NCBI RefSeq assembly: GCF_000971975.1 | Contig: NZ_LAQO01000019.1 | Location: forward strand, 123,929 to 187,928 | Reading direction: 5' to 3' | DNA length: 64,000 bases | DNA from: Paenibacillus algorifonticola | GTDB taxonomy: Bacteria > Bacillota > Bacilli > Paenibacillales > Paenibacillaceae | Shown: one piece after another, positions 17,861 to 26,446 of the stretch | Layout of the letters: the number at the start of each line of letters is the position of its first letter | Numbering within the stretch: the stretch's first letter is position 1 | Notes under the pieces: generated by a model | What the model was told of the DNA's origin: nothing | What the model saw: the letters and a program-made list of their open reading frames with translations, nothing else | Database searches by the model: none | Position numbers and translations under genes: made by a program

Positions 17861-20416
17861 ATGAACGAAGCGAATACGATTTTGTCCGATTGGAGCTTTA
17901 GAGGCTGCGGCGAGACGGAGTGGCTGCCCGCAATTGTGCCGGGCAACGTGCATATGGATCTTCTGCAGCATGAGAAAATAGGCCACCCGTTTTACGGTAC
18001 AAATGAGCATGGACTGCAGTGGATTGATAAGCAGGATTGGGAATACGAGACGACGTTCGGCGTAACGCCGGAAATGCTGGAACAATCGCATCTTGAGCTG
18101 GTTTTTACAGGACTTGATACGTATGCGGATGTGTACGTAAATGGCAAGCATATGCTGTCGGCGGATAATATGTTCCGCAGCTGGAAAATCAATGTAAAGC
18201 CGGTTTTGCAGCTGGAAGGCAATGTGATAACAGTCAAATTTCGTTCGCCTATTCACGAGGATTTGCCAAAGCTTGAGAAGCTGGGTTACCCGCTTCCGGC
18301 GGCGAATGACCAGTCAGAACTTGGCGGACTTGGCGACAAGAAAATCAGTGTTTTTGCCCGCAAAGCTCCGTATCATTATGGCTGGGACTGGGGTCCACGC
18401 TTTGTGACGAGCGGGATTTGGAAGGAAGTTAAGCTCGTTGCCTGGTCAGATGTGCGACTGACCGATCTATATATCGAGCAGCAGGAAATAACGTCTGCCC
18501 AAGCGAGTCTAAAAATTGTCGTAGAGGTCGAATGCGAGCAGGCTTGGCAAGGGCTGCTGCGGATAAATGCAGACGGCAGGCGCTGGGAGCAGCAGGTTCA
18601 GCTGGCAGCGGGCTTGCAGACAGTGGAGCTGGCGGCTACTATTGCGCAGCCGCGCCTTTGGTGGTGCAGAGGTCTCGGCAAGCCGGAGCTGTATCATTTT
18701 GAAGCGCAGCTTGTGCAAGCAAAGGATGGAGTCGAGCAGTCCGTTAGCAGCCGCAGAGTAACGACGGGTTTGCGGGCAGTGAGGCTGGTAACCGATCAAG
18801 ACGAGCAGGGCCATGCTTTTTATATCGAGCTAAACGGCGTTCCGGTGTTCGCCAAAGGCGCTAATCATATTCCGAATGACAGCTTTCTGCCTGACGTGAC
18901 GTATGAGCGCTACCGTCATGAAATTGCGAGTGCTGCGTTATCGAATATGAATATGCTCCGTATATGGGGTGGCGGCATTTATGAAGCGGATGCGTTTTAT
19001 GAGCTGTGCGATGAGTATGGCTTGCTCGTCTGGCAGGATTTCATGTTCGCTTGCAGCATGTATCCCGGAGATGAGGCCTTCTTAGAAAATGTTCGTCTGG
19101 AGGCGGAGGAAAACGTAAGGCGTCTGCGCAATCATCCATGTATCGCCTTATGGTGCGGCAACAATGAAATCGATACGGCATGGTCGCATTATGATGAAAA
19201 TATGGGCTGGGGCTGGAAACGCGATTATACGCCGGAGCAGCGAGAGCAGCTGTGGGCCGATTATGAGGCGATTTTCCACCGGATATTGCCGCAGGCGGTC
19301 GCGGGGTTTGGCAATGGTATCGCGTACTGGCCTTCATCGCCGATGCGCGGGCTGAGCGGAGACGGGGAGCAGCATGCTTTCAATTTGTCCAAAAGCGGCG
19401 ATATTCACTACTGGGGCGTCTGGCATAACGTAGAGCCTTTTGAAAAATACAACGTCCATGTCGGCCGATTTATGAGCGAATACGGTTTCCAATCGTTCCC
19501 TGAGCTGCAAACGGTGCAGCAGTATGCGGAGGAAGCGGATATGGCGATTGAATCGGAGGTCATGCTGGCGCATCAGAAAAACGCGCGCGGCAACCAACTG
19601 ATCAAGGAATATATGGATATGTATTTGCGCCAGCCGAAGGATTTTCCGGCGTTTCTGTATTTGAGCCAGGTTTTGCAGGCGGAGGCGATGAAGACGGCGA
19701 TTGAGGCGCACCGCCGGAAAAAGCCATTTTGCATGGGGTCATTGTATTGGCAAATGAACGATTGCTGGCCTGTCGCATCATGGGCGGGAATGGACTATTA
19801 CGGGCGCTGGAAGGCGCTGCAATATTATGCGGGGCGCAGCTTCCGCGACATTATGCTGTCCTTTGACGATACCAACGGCAGTCGCGTCGATTGTTATGTA
19901 TTGTCAGATCAAAATGAGCCTTTCATCGGCGAGCTTACGCTAGAGCTGCGTTCATTCGGCGGCGAGGTGCTGAAGCAGTTTTCCGTTCCGGTATCGCTTC
20001 AGCCGAATAAAGGCCACATTGCCTGCTCCTTCGAGCTGAAGGGGCTGCTTTCGGAAGGGATTGAGCCAGGCTCGGTCGTTCTCGCGGCGAAGCTGAAGCA
20101 TGGTGGACTGCTTGTAGAAGAGAAGGAGCATTATTTCAGGCCGATGAATGAGCTTGAACTTACAGCCCCTGCTATTAAGGTAAGCGAAGTGAAGGACAGT
20201 GGTGGTACCGCCTATGTTCTGGAGACGGATACGCTGGCAAAGCAGGTTAGGCTATCTTCATCGATCGAAGGCATTTTCAGTGACAACTATTTCGATCTGC
20301 TGCCGAACGAACCACGTACGATAACGTTTTATGCGCGAAATCCGCAAGGGGATCAGGCCTTTATCGCCGCCTCTCCGGGCAAGCTGGCTGTCCATTCGAT
20401 GACCGATTTTATTTAA
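17861..20416 (+). CDS. GH2 beta-mannosidase (second of two)
   Basis: An 851-residue cytoplasmic GH2 enzyme of the same architecture as its neighbour (VPGNVHMDLLQHEKIG, FTGLDTYADVYVNGK, YGWDWGPRFVTSGIW). Predicted acid/base is E436 in WCGNNEIDT and nucleophile E540 in FMSEYGFQ. Start is ATG 17861 after GGAGG (17851-17855). The pair share plan and motifs but differ throughout, so they are old paralogues rather than a recent duplication. Different preference for chain length or branching is possible but not shown. Confidence 0.94.
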   Translation: MNEANTILSDWSFRGCGETEWLPAIVPGNVHMDLLQHEKIGHPFYGTNEHGLQWIDKQDWEYETTFGVTPEMLEQSHLELVFTGLDTYADVYVNGKHMLSADNMFRSWKINVKPVLQLEGNVITVKFRSPIHEDLPKLEKLGYPLPAANDQSELGGLGDKKISVFARKAPYHYGWDWGPRFVTSGIWKEVKLVAWSDVRLTDLYIEQQEITSAQASLKIVVEVECEQAWQGLLRINADGRRWEQQVQLAAGLQTVELAATIAQPRLWWCRGLGKPELYHFEAQLVQAKDGVEQSVSSRRVTTGLRAVRLVTDQDEQGHAFYIELNGVPVFAKGANHIPNDSFLPDVTYERYRHEIASAALSNMNMLRIWGGGIYEADAFYELCDEYGLLVWQDFMFACSMYPGDEAFLENVRLEAEENVRRLRNHPCIALWCGNNEIDTAWSHYDENMGWGWKRDYTPEQREQLWADYEAIFHRILPQAVAGFGNGIAYWPSSPMRGLSGDGEQHAFNLSKSGDIHYWGVWHNVEPFEKYNVHVGRFMSEYGFQSFPELQTVQQYAEEADMAIESEVMLAHQKNARGNQLIKEYMDMYLRQPKDFPAFLYLSQVLQAEAMKTAIEAHRRKKPFCMGSLYWQMNDCWPVASWAGMDYYGRWKALQYYAGRSFRDIMLSFDDTNGSRVDCYVLSDQNEPFIGELTLELRSFGGEVLKQFSVPVSLQPNKGHIACSFELKGLLSEGIEPGSVVLAAKLKHGGLLVEEKEHYFRPMNELELTAPAIKVSEVKDSGGTAYVLETDTLAKQVRLSSSIEGIFSDNYFDLLPNEPRTITFYARNPQGDQAFIAASPGKLAVHSMTDFI

Positions 20417-20435
20417 GAGGATGGATAGCCGATAG

Positions 20436-20488
20436 AAAAAAAAGGGAACCTTTCCTGCCGACTGAAACAAGGCGGGGAAGGTTCCTTT
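20436..20488. terminator. Bidirectional terminator
   Basis: AAAGGGAACCTTTCCTGCC (20441-20459) pairs with GGCGGGGAAGGTTCCTTT (20471-20488). An A run at 20436-20443 gives a strong U tract on the minus strand, so it serves the minus-strand gene at 20512 as well as the mannosidase operon. Confidence 0.9.
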
Positions 20489-20511
20489 GTGTTAAGGTAA
20501 TCCAAAGTATG

Positions 20512-20937
20512 CTAAAAAATAGATAGGTAGAATAATGAGCGACTAAGTAAAATAGGTTCCTCGGAAGCGTTGTCATCCGATTCAATTTCTGTCGTCCAAT
20601 TTTTGAGATGATGAATCGCGTGATCGAACAGGTTGTACACACTGTGATGATCGGCTTGCTCGCTTCGAAGCGAACGTCCTGTAATGGACAAGGTGCCGAT
20701 AAAGCTGCTGAGCGCGCTGCACCACAGACCCCAATCGTTAGGGCGTTCCACCTCGTCCACAAATGTTTCGCCAAAGCCAATGCCCTTGTCTGTCGTTACC
20801 CGCAAGCAGGCGCGACTTCCAGCGGCGTCTACATTGAGCGCTGGAATGACAAACAGCTCAATACGTTTGACCGTAAGCTTCATTGCGTGCTTCGCCTTAG
20901 GCGGAGCGTCCGGCGCATGAAGGACAATCATATTCAT
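20512..20937 (-). CDS. Small protein of unknown function under a c-di-AMP riboswitch
   Basis: A protein of up to 141 residues. Residues about 20-65 (LTVKRIELFVIPALN, then CLRVTTDKGIGFGE) look like the N-terminal capping segment of enolase/mandelate-racemase superfamily enzymes, but no catalytic barrel follows and the tail (ILLSRSLFYLSIF) is hydrophobic. It could be a stand-alone small protein or a truncated remnant. GAGGAG lies two bases before ATG 20937 and eight before the in-frame ATG 20931, so 20931 may be the true start. A c-di-AMP aptamer ends only 13 bases upstream. I do not recognise the family with confidence. Confidence 0.6.
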   Translation of the reverse strand: MNMIVLHAPDAPPKAKHAMKLTVKRIELFVIPALNVDAAGSRACLRVTTDKGIGFGETFVDEVERPNDWGLWCSALSSFIGTLSITGRSLRSEQADHHSVYNLFDHAIHHLKNWTTEIESDDNASEEPILLSRSLFYLSIF

Positions 20938-20950
20938 CTCTCCTCACGTT

Positions 20951-21092
20951 CGCTTACGGAGTTAGCTGTCGGATTCGGGCCAGAGAGCTGCCCTACCAGT
21001 GCGCGAGTGCACCGGATTCACCCCTTGCGATTCAAGCTATCGCTTCAACCACGTTGTTGGTTCCCCCGCTTTTTCAATTGAAAAATTAAGCG
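20951..21092 (-). ncRNA. Cyclic di-AMP riboswitch (ydaO-yuaA leader)
   Basis: On the minus strand the element reads CGCTTA (P1 5' arm), AAAAGCGGGGGAACCAAC, GGGGTGAATCC, CTGGTAGGGCAGC, CCCGAATCCGACAGCTAAC and CGTAAGCG, with the P1 arms CGCTTA and TAAGCG pairing. These are the conserved blocks of the ydaO/yuaA c-di-AMP aptamer, which normally turns expression off when c-di-AMP is bound. It lies directly before the minus-strand gene at 20512-20937. No separate terminator fits between aptamer and ribosome binding site, so control may be translational or built into P1. Confidence 0.92.
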
Positions 21093-21128
21093 ATTAATAA
21101 TAGAGTGCCAGAATTCGGCTAGGGGTAT

Positions 21129-21157
21129 ATATTAAACCGTTATTGCTCATTTGTAAA
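21129..21157 (-). promoter_or_regulatory. Promoter for the c-di-AMP riboswitch transcript
   Basis: On the minus strand TTTACA (21157-21152) and TAATAT (21134-21129) are separated by 17 bases and lie about 40 bases upstream of the aptamer. Confidence 0.55.
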
Positions 21158-21197
21158 CCTTTAGTAGTAAATTAAAAGGTTAGTGCTGCTGCCTCAA

Positions 21198-21261
21198 GCG
21201 GAAACGGGCGCTGTCATCTTTTGGCGGCAGCGCCCGTTTCCCGCAGAAATAGCTGCGGGTT
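21198..21261. terminator. Two adjoining hairpins
   Basis: GCGGAAACGGGCGCTG (21198-21213) pairs with CAGCGCCCGTTTC-CCGC (21228-21244) over about 16 bp. An overlapping hairpin CCCGCAG/CTGCGGG (21239-21259) is followed by TTT. They lie between the end of the arsB remnant and the c-di-AMP promoter and may insulate the two units. Confidence 0.5.
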
Positions 21262-21314
21262 TATAAGAAGGAGCTTATTTGCGGCCTGTCCGCTCAAGTA
21301 CAAGTTATCGTGAG

Positions 21315-21993
21315 CTAGTGCATAGGGAAAATCCATCCAACCCATAAAGCAAGAAGTATGAGGGTAAACAGCAGCACAGGAGGAGTGATGACAATCGTTA
21401 CTTTAACATAATCCATCCAACTGATTTTTACTTTGGCTTTCCGCACGAGATTCATCCAAATGAGAGAGGCTAGCGTGCCTATCGGTAAAATTAGCGAGCC
21501 GATATCACTGCCGATGACGCTGGCGAGGTAGGCGATTTTGAGTGTAAGCGAATCGAGGTTCATTTCAGTGAGCGTGGTCGTGCCGATCATGAGCGCGGGA
21601 TGATTGTTGACAAGCGTAGACATGGAGGAGACGAGTCCTCCGATCAAAATGCTTGCGTTCGTCAGGCTGCCAGTGACGAGTGGCTCGAACACCTGCACGA
21701 GTCCTTTCGTCAGGCCGATATTGTACAGGCCATAAATAATGATATACATGGCGAAGGCGAAAATGAGGCGGCAAATAAGCTGAGTCGGACAGAGAAGACG
21801 AAAAGCAGAATCGATTTCAAAAAGCGGCTGCATGCGCAAGGTCGGTCAACGAGACGGTTCCGCTCAATAGGACGAGGATGGCGCCGAACGTAGCAGGAAT
21901 CGCTTCATTCAGCCCTCTGGGACGCCACAAAACGAGCAAAATCGTGAAGAGGAAAGCAAACAGGGAAACGATAATGGAAGGTAGCGAGATCAA
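21315..21993 (-). pseudogene. ArsB/NhaD-type transporter remnant with internal deletion
   Basis: The first 58 codons (start TTG 21993 behind GAGGTGA) read LISLPSIIVSLFAFLFTILL, then WRPRGLNEAIPATFGA, as at the N-terminus of ArsB-family arsenite/anion permeases. The frame stops after DLAHAAAF at 21820. In another frame from about 21790 the C-terminal part follows: FAFAMYIIIYGLYNIGLTKG, SSMSTLVNNHPALMIGTTTL and IGSDIGSLILPIGTLASLIW, ending at 21315. Family members have about 420-430 residues, so roughly 200 central residues and several helices are missing. The product cannot be a working transporter. Confidence 0.82.
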
Positions 21994-22159
21994 ATGTTAA
22001 TCACCTCGAATTCATCGTTAAATTCATAATGGAGCAGGGACGGGTTATTCGTTTGCGGCAGCGGCAGCATGCTGAGCGGCATCTATGCGACTGTTGTCAT
22101 AACGCTTATTTGTTGCTGTAGTAGATTGCTATAATTCCGCGAAGCGTCCCCGGAAATGC

Positions 22160-22193
22160 AAAACAACCCCGGCCCAATGACGGACCGAGGTTG
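22160..22193 (-). terminator. Intrinsic terminator after the HxlR-type gene
   Basis: CAACCTCGGTCC and GGGCCGGGGTTG on the minus strand form a 12-bp stem with minor mismatch, followed by TTTT. Confidence 0.8.
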
Positions 22194-22206
22194 CTTCGTT
22201 ATCATT

Positions 22207-22533
22207 TTACTTGGATATGGACATAGGCGCTACCCAATCGGATGACCATTGCTGCAATTCGCGAATGACCGGCTCCAGTGCGTGTCCCTTTTCGGTAAGC
22301 GAATATTCGATGCGAACTGGAATGTCTGGAAAGACGGCGCGGCTTACAATGCCTTCATTCTCAAGATCCTTGAGCCGCTCAGACAGCAGTCTGCCGCTAA
22401 TGGGAAGGGCGCCTTGAATGCAGCTGAAACGCTGCGGCCCGGACAGCAGCTGATAAACAATCAAGCCGGTCCATCGTTTGCTTATAATGTCCATTCCTTT
22501 GTGCAGTCGCGGACAAAGCCCGGATTTCTCCAT
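22207..22533 (-). CDS. HxlR-family transcriptional regulator
   Basis: A 108-residue winged-helix regulator with the HxlR layout: CPRLHKGMDIISKRWTGLIVYQLL, then SGRLLSERLKDLENEGIVSR as recognition helix and wing, and YSLTEKGHALEPVI. HxlR proteins respond to aldehydes, quinones or redox stress, often through an N-terminal Cys; here C is present at residue 7. Start ATG 22533 follows GAGGTGAT; an in-frame GTG three codons earlier overlaps that site. No target is obvious; ribA lies divergently. Confidence 0.9.
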   Translation of the reverse strand: MEKSGLCPRLHKGMDIISKRWTGLIVYQLLSGPQRFSCIQGALPISGRLLSERLKDLENEGIVSRAVFPDIPVRIEYSLTEKGHALEPVIRELQQWSSDWVAPMSISK

Positions 22534-22615
22534 GTAGATCACCTCATTATAACTTGCTATTAAGTATAGCTTTAATAATATTTATATACAAGCAAACTTT
22601 TTGAATGCACATAAC

Positions 22616-22644
22616 TTGACGTAATGGAATTTCGAATATATAAT
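22616..22644 (+). promoter_or_regulatory. Strong sigma-A-type promoter upstream of ribA
   Basis: TTGACG (22616-22621) and TATAAT (22639-22644) with a 17-base spacer. It leaves a leader of about 115 bases before ribA, in which I see no FMN riboswitch consensus. Confidence 0.75.
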
Positions 22645-22770
22645 TAGTTACTAATGGTAAGCGAAAGTTTGTTCCCCTATGATTGTTAATAAGGCAAGGT
22701 GCATTTATAGCAGATGAAGCTTAGCCTTTCAACCTATTATATCAAATACAGATGAAGAAGGTGCACACTA

Positions 22771-23532
22771 ATGATTAAACCATCCATTCGTTCTATTATA
22801 AATGACAAAATAAAAACAATTGAAGGCGATTCGCACGATATCCATGTTGTCGGACCGATTCAGCTTCCTGTCGAGCTTGACGGCGAGACGAAGATTTTTC
22901 AGTGGTACAGCTGGCTGAAGCGGGAGAAAAATAGCATCCAAGGCGACGCGGATCTTTACAACGAGCTGGCGAATGGGCATTATGCGGAGCTTCAGCAATC
23001 CAGCGTGCTCGTCTATGGCGATTTTGCCGAAGGCGAAGATGCGCTGATTCGGATGCACAGCATTTGCCATACCGGCGATATTTTTGGCAGCCATCGCTGT
23101 GATTGCGGCTTTCAGCTTAAGCAGTCGATGCGAATGATTACCGAGCATGGAACGGGCGCATTATTTTATTTGGCCAATCATGAAGGCCGTGGCATTGGCT
23201 TGTTCAGCAAGGCAATGGCTTACCTGCTTCAAGAGGAAGGTTTGGATACGGTTGATGCGAACTTGGAGCTGGGCTTTGCCGAGGACGCTCGCGATTACAG
23301 CGAATCCATAGCTATCTTGAAGCTGCTTCGCTCGCAGCCTGTATCGATTATTACGAACAATCCGCGCAAAATGGAGGCGCTTCGTGAAGCTGGTATGCAC
23401 ATTGCCCGCCGTGTTCCGCTTTGGGGTCAAACCTCTGTCTATAACGAGAAATATTTGACAACGAAGGTTGTGAAGTCGGGGCATTATTCGGCCGAGGCCC
23501 AGCATGAGGTTAATCAGGTCAAAGCGCTGTAA
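22771..23532 (+). CDS. ribA: GTP cyclohydrolase II-like protein
   Basis: A 253-residue protein of the RibA family, which opens the GTP imidazole ring to start riboflavin synthesis. The zinc-site segment RMHSICHTGDIFGSHRCDCG contains the three Cys ligands, and NHEGRGIGL and ITNNPRKMEAL match substrate-binding regions. It is a stand-alone RibA without the RibB domain found in many Firmicutes fusions, and it is not in a rib operon here. The extra 60 N-terminal residues and the solitary context leave room for a specialised or secondary-metabolite role. Start is ATG 22771 after AAGAAGGTG. Confidence 0.87.
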   Translation: MIKPSIRSIINDKIKTIEGDSHDIHVVGPIQLPVELDGETKIFQWYSWLKREKNSIQGDADLYNELANGHYAELQQSSVLVYGDFAEGEDALIRMHSICHTGDIFGSHRCDCGFQLKQSMRMITEHGTGALFYLANHEGRGIGLFSKAMAYLLQEEGLDTVDANLELGFAEDARDYSESIAILKLLRSQPVSIITNNPRKMEALREAGMHIARRVPLWGQTSVYNEKYLTTKVVKSGHYSAEAQHEVNQVKAL

Positions 23533-23590
23533 TATCAGGAGATATTTTGAAGATAAGTAAAGGATACGGTTGTGTTTCGAAAAAAAGTTT

Positions 23591-23618
23591 GCGCGGAGGC
23601 CTGCTTCCGCGCTTTTTT
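23591..23618 (+). terminator. Intrinsic terminator after ribA
   Basis: GCGCGGA (23591-23597) pairs with TCCGCGC (23606-23612), followed by six T. Confidence 0.9.
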
Positions 23619-23697
23619 GCCGTAACTTCCGCTCTGTTCATGCGTCTATTGGATATTGACGATAATGTGGCATATACTATTAGGGTGAGAGGGCCAG

Positions 23698-24717
23698 GTG
23701 AACATGACGATTGAGGTGAATAACGACGTGCGTAGTCGTAACTATAGATGGAATATTTTTGTTCTTATATTTGCATTATTTATTGCCGGCTGCAGTGGCA
23801 ACAATAAAAATACAGAGGAACGGCGGGAGAACCATGCTGGTGCACAGGTTTCGCCAGTTGGTCAAGGTGTCCCCCAAGAGAAAGACAATTTGCTGGAGCA
23901 ATACCGCCAGACGGTGCAAAATGCGAAGGAACCGTTCGAAATTGTTTCGTTCCTGAATGAAAATATGTCGAAAGCGGGTCAGGAGCGGGCGGATACGATG
24001 ATACGCGAGCTGAATGCGTATTATAACAATGATCTGGAACGTACGCAGGACGCTTTTTTTGAAAAAAATGTGCAGGAGGTGCTGCTCCAGCAGCAATGGC
24101 CGATTACGGCTTCCAACGCCGCCGAAATTCAGGATGCCGCTGTGAAGCAGCTCGTTATTACGAAGCTGATGGGCGGCTACAAGCTGATTATGGTGGAGGG
24201 CTCCATTTATCCGATCATTGATTTTGAATTGCAAAAGGTTTACAAAAATTATGTATCACAGCAGATGAATGATTATATTTTTCTGCGGGCGGTAGAATCG
24301 AATGAGGTATCAGCGAAGGATGCCGGGCTAATCATTACGTGGGATAAGCTGGCGAATCGCGCGGTTTTGTCGGAAACCTACATTAAGACATATCCAAACT
24401 CGGCGGAGCGCCCGGAAATCGAGCAGCTTTATTTAAACAGCTACTTATCGATGTATATTTATGGTCTCAACAATACGCCCATATTCGATATGGAAACGTA
24501 TCGGCTGCTCAGCGAGGTGAAAACGAGCTATCAAAAGCTGGTGAAGGAGCACCCGGAAACGGTAACGGCCAAAATTGTTTCTCAGTTTCTGGACGTGCTG
24601 GCGACGACGGATGAGCAAGTTTACAACCGGATCAATGGACAGCAGATGGATATCCCAGCTGTCAAGCAATTTCATGAACGTTTTCAGGCGAAAGCAGAGG
24701 AGCTTCTTGGTGGCTAA
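23698..24717 (+). CDS. Lipoprotein of unknown function
   Basis: A 339-residue protein with a signal sequence (NYRWNIFVLIFALFIAGC) ending in a lipobox, so it is predicted to be anchored to the outer face of the membrane. The mature part is helical and charged with no motif I recognise. A Tyr- and Leu-rich stretch around residues 225-300 (LYLNSYLSMYIYGLNNTPIF) may form tetratricopeptide-like helices, but this is uncertain. Start may be GTG 23698 or ATG 23704; GAGAGGG at 23687-23693 could serve either. It stands alone between ribA and the aldolase-like gene. Confidence 0.75.
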   Translation: MNMTIEVNNDVRSRNYRWNIFVLIFALFIAGCSGNNKNTEERRENHAGAQVSPVGQGVPQEKDNLLEQYRQTVQNAKEPFEIVSFLNENMSKAGQERADTMIRELNAYYNNDLERTQDAFFEKNVQEVLLQQQWPITASNAAEIQDAAVKQLVITKLMGGYKLIMVEGSIYPIIDFELQKVYKNYVSQQMNDYIFLRAVESNEVSAKDAGLIITWDKLANRAVLSETYIKTYPNSAERPEIEQLYLNSYLSMYIYGLNNTPIFDMETYRLLSEVKTSYQKLVKEHPETVTAKIVSQFLDVLATTDEQVYNRINGQQMDIPAVKQFHERFQAKAEELLGG

Positions 24718-24828
24718 ATGGGCCGATTTAAGGCAGCAGAAATGGGCAAATTTCTTTTGCGTTTCCTAGGCATTTCAAGTATGATGGATGTTAAAGATTA
24801 GCGACGTACAGTCAGAAGGAGCCTTTAC

Positions 24829-25791
24829 ATGAATTCAAAAACAAGTCATTGTAAAATCGTCGATTGCACTATTCGCGATGGCGGATTAGTAAACAACTGG
24901 GATTTCAGCGTAGAGTTTGTCCAGCACTTGTACAAAAGCCTGAACGATGCTGGCGTTGATTATATGGAAATTGGCTATAAAAACTCGCCAAAGCTGCTCA
25001 AAGGCGCAGAAAGTGCAGGCCCTTGGCGTTTTCTGGATGACGAGTTTCTCAGAACGGTTATCCCTAATAAAGGAACTACGAAGCTGTCGGCACTTGTTGA
25101 CGTAGGCCGTGTAGACGAGAACGATATTTTGCCGCGCAGTGAAAGCCTGCTTGATCTGATCCGTGTTGCTTGTTATGCGAAAGATGTGGACAAGGGTCTT
25201 GAGCTTGTTAAACTATTCAGTGACCGTGGTTATGAGACGACGCTGAACATTATGGCCTTGTCGAATGTGATGGAAAACCAACTGCTGGAAGCGTTCGAAT
25301 TGATCAATGACAGCGTCGTTGATGTTGTATACATCGTTGATTCCTACGGCAGCCTGAAGCCGAATGATGTAAGCTACTTGACGGAAAAATTCCGCAAGTA
25401 TCTTCCGAACAAACGTCTGGGCGCACATATGCACAACAATTTGCAGCTTGCATTCGCAAATACGCTTATTGCTGCTGAAGGCGGCGTTGAGCTGCTTGAT
25501 TCGTCCGTATATGGCATGGGCCGCGCAGCAGGCAACTGCAACACAGAGCTGCTCGTATCCCAACTGCAAAACCCAAGATACAAAACACGCCCAGTTCTCG
25601 ATATGATCGAGAAATACATGATTCCGCTTCGTGAGAAGGAAGAGTGGGGCTACATTATTCCTTACATGATTACTGGCATTTTGGACGAGCATCCACGTTC
25701 GGCAATGGCGCTTCGCGATTCCGAAGACAAGGATAAAGCAGTTGATTTCTACGATCGTATGACAACGCCAGAATTATCGCATAGCAAATAA
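24829..25791 (+). CDS. DRE-TIM metallolyase-type aldolase domain protein
   Basis: A 320-residue enzyme of the HMGL/DmpG-like superfamily. The metal-binding N-terminal motif is KIVDCTIRDGG and the second metal pair is H-x-H in GAHMHNNLQLAFAN; VYGMGRAAGNCNTELL closes the barrel. Family members use a divalent metal to cleave or form carbon-carbon bonds (4-hydroxy-2-oxovalerate aldolase, HMG-CoA lyase, isopropylmalate synthase), and the exact substrate cannot be read from sequence. There are no meta-cleavage pathway genes nearby, so a biosynthetic or unknown role is likely. Start is ATG 24829 behind AGAAGGAG. Confidence 0.82.
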   Translation: MNSKTSHCKIVDCTIRDGGLVNNWDFSVEFVQHLYKSLNDAGVDYMEIGYKNSPKLLKGAESAGPWRFLDDEFLRTVIPNKGTTKLSALVDVGRVDENDILPRSESLLDLIRVACYAKDVDKGLELVKLFSDRGYETTLNIMALSNVMENQLLEAFELINDSVVDVVYIVDSYGSLKPNDVSYLTEKFRKYLPNKRLGAHMHNNLQLAFANTLIAAEGGVELLDSSVYGMGRAAGNCNTELLVSQLQNPRYKTRPVLDMIEKYMIPLREKEEWGYIIPYMITGILDEHPRSAMALRDSEDKDKAVDFYDRMTTPELSHSK

Positions 25792-25820
25792 TAGTTGCCT
25801 CACAGCAGCTGAATCATTGA

Positions 25821-25874
25821 AAAGCCCTGGAAGTCCGTCCATGTTGAAATGGCGGCTGTCCAGGGCTTTTTTAT
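25821..25874 (+). terminator. Intrinsic terminator
   Basis: AAAGCCCTGGA (25821-25831) pairs with TCCAGGGCTTT, followed by a T run. The A residues on the other side make it usable from both directions for the convergent GNAT gene. Confidence 0.9.
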
Positions 25875-25890
25875 TTGATTTGCGCAGGCT

Positions 25891-26331
25891 TTAACCCTGC
25901 TGCGCAAGCTGCTTGGTCATCGTGACATGAGGCATGCCTTCCTCAAAGAAAATGTCCGAAACCGTGCGATAGCCTAGCTTGCTGTAGAAGCCTTCTGCAT
26001 GCGTTTGCGCATTCAGCTTGGCAGCGGTAAGTCCTTGGGCCGCGGCTGCTTGCTCGATCGCTTCGACGATGATTTTACCAATGCCCAGCTTGCGGTAGTC
26101 TGCCAAAATGCAAATACGCTCCAGCTTGGCAACACCGCCAACTACTCTCAGCCTTCCTGCTCCGACCGGGACTTGACCGCTGAGGGCGAGCAGGTGCTGG
26201 GCCGTATCTTCAAATTCATCGTATTCATTCGCAGCAGGCACGCCCTGCTCGTCAACAAAGACGTTACGCCTTACTTCAAATACGGCATCCCGGTCTTCCT
26301 GATTTTGAACCAGACGTGTAGTGATAGACAT
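25891..26331 (-). CDS. GNAT-family N-acetyltransferase
   Basis: A 146-residue acetyltransferase of the YjcF/ElaA-like kind. Strand motif VRRNVFVDEQGVP is at the N-terminus. The acetyl-CoA loop appears as ICILADYRKLGIGKIIVEAI (Q/R-x-x-G-x-G/A variant RKLGIG), and the C-terminus has GFYSKLGYRTVSDIFFEEGMPHVTM. The start at 26331 is set by AAGGAGGT; the frame is open to 26376 but unsupported there. Substrate unknown. Confidence 0.9.
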   Translation of the reverse strand: MSITTRLVQNQEDRDAVFEVRRNVFVDEQGVPAANEYDEFEDTAQHLLALSGQVPVGAGRLRVVGGVAKLERICILADYRKLGIGKIIVEAIEQAAAAQGLTAAKLNAQTHAEGFYSKLGYRTVSDIFFEEGMPHVTMTKQLAQQG

Positions 26332-26446
26332 GTTAGATAGTACCTCCTTTTTTCGATAAATAATGGGGATAATCATTTCGGGGGCAATGGCGATCGGAAG
26401 CGGGCTTTTTCAAGCAGTGAAGACTCTTTTTCCGGTACTTCCACGA

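Noticed and set aside
22645..22770. FMN riboswitch before ribA
   Set aside because: The leader is long enough for a small structure but none of the RFN-element consensus blocks is present.
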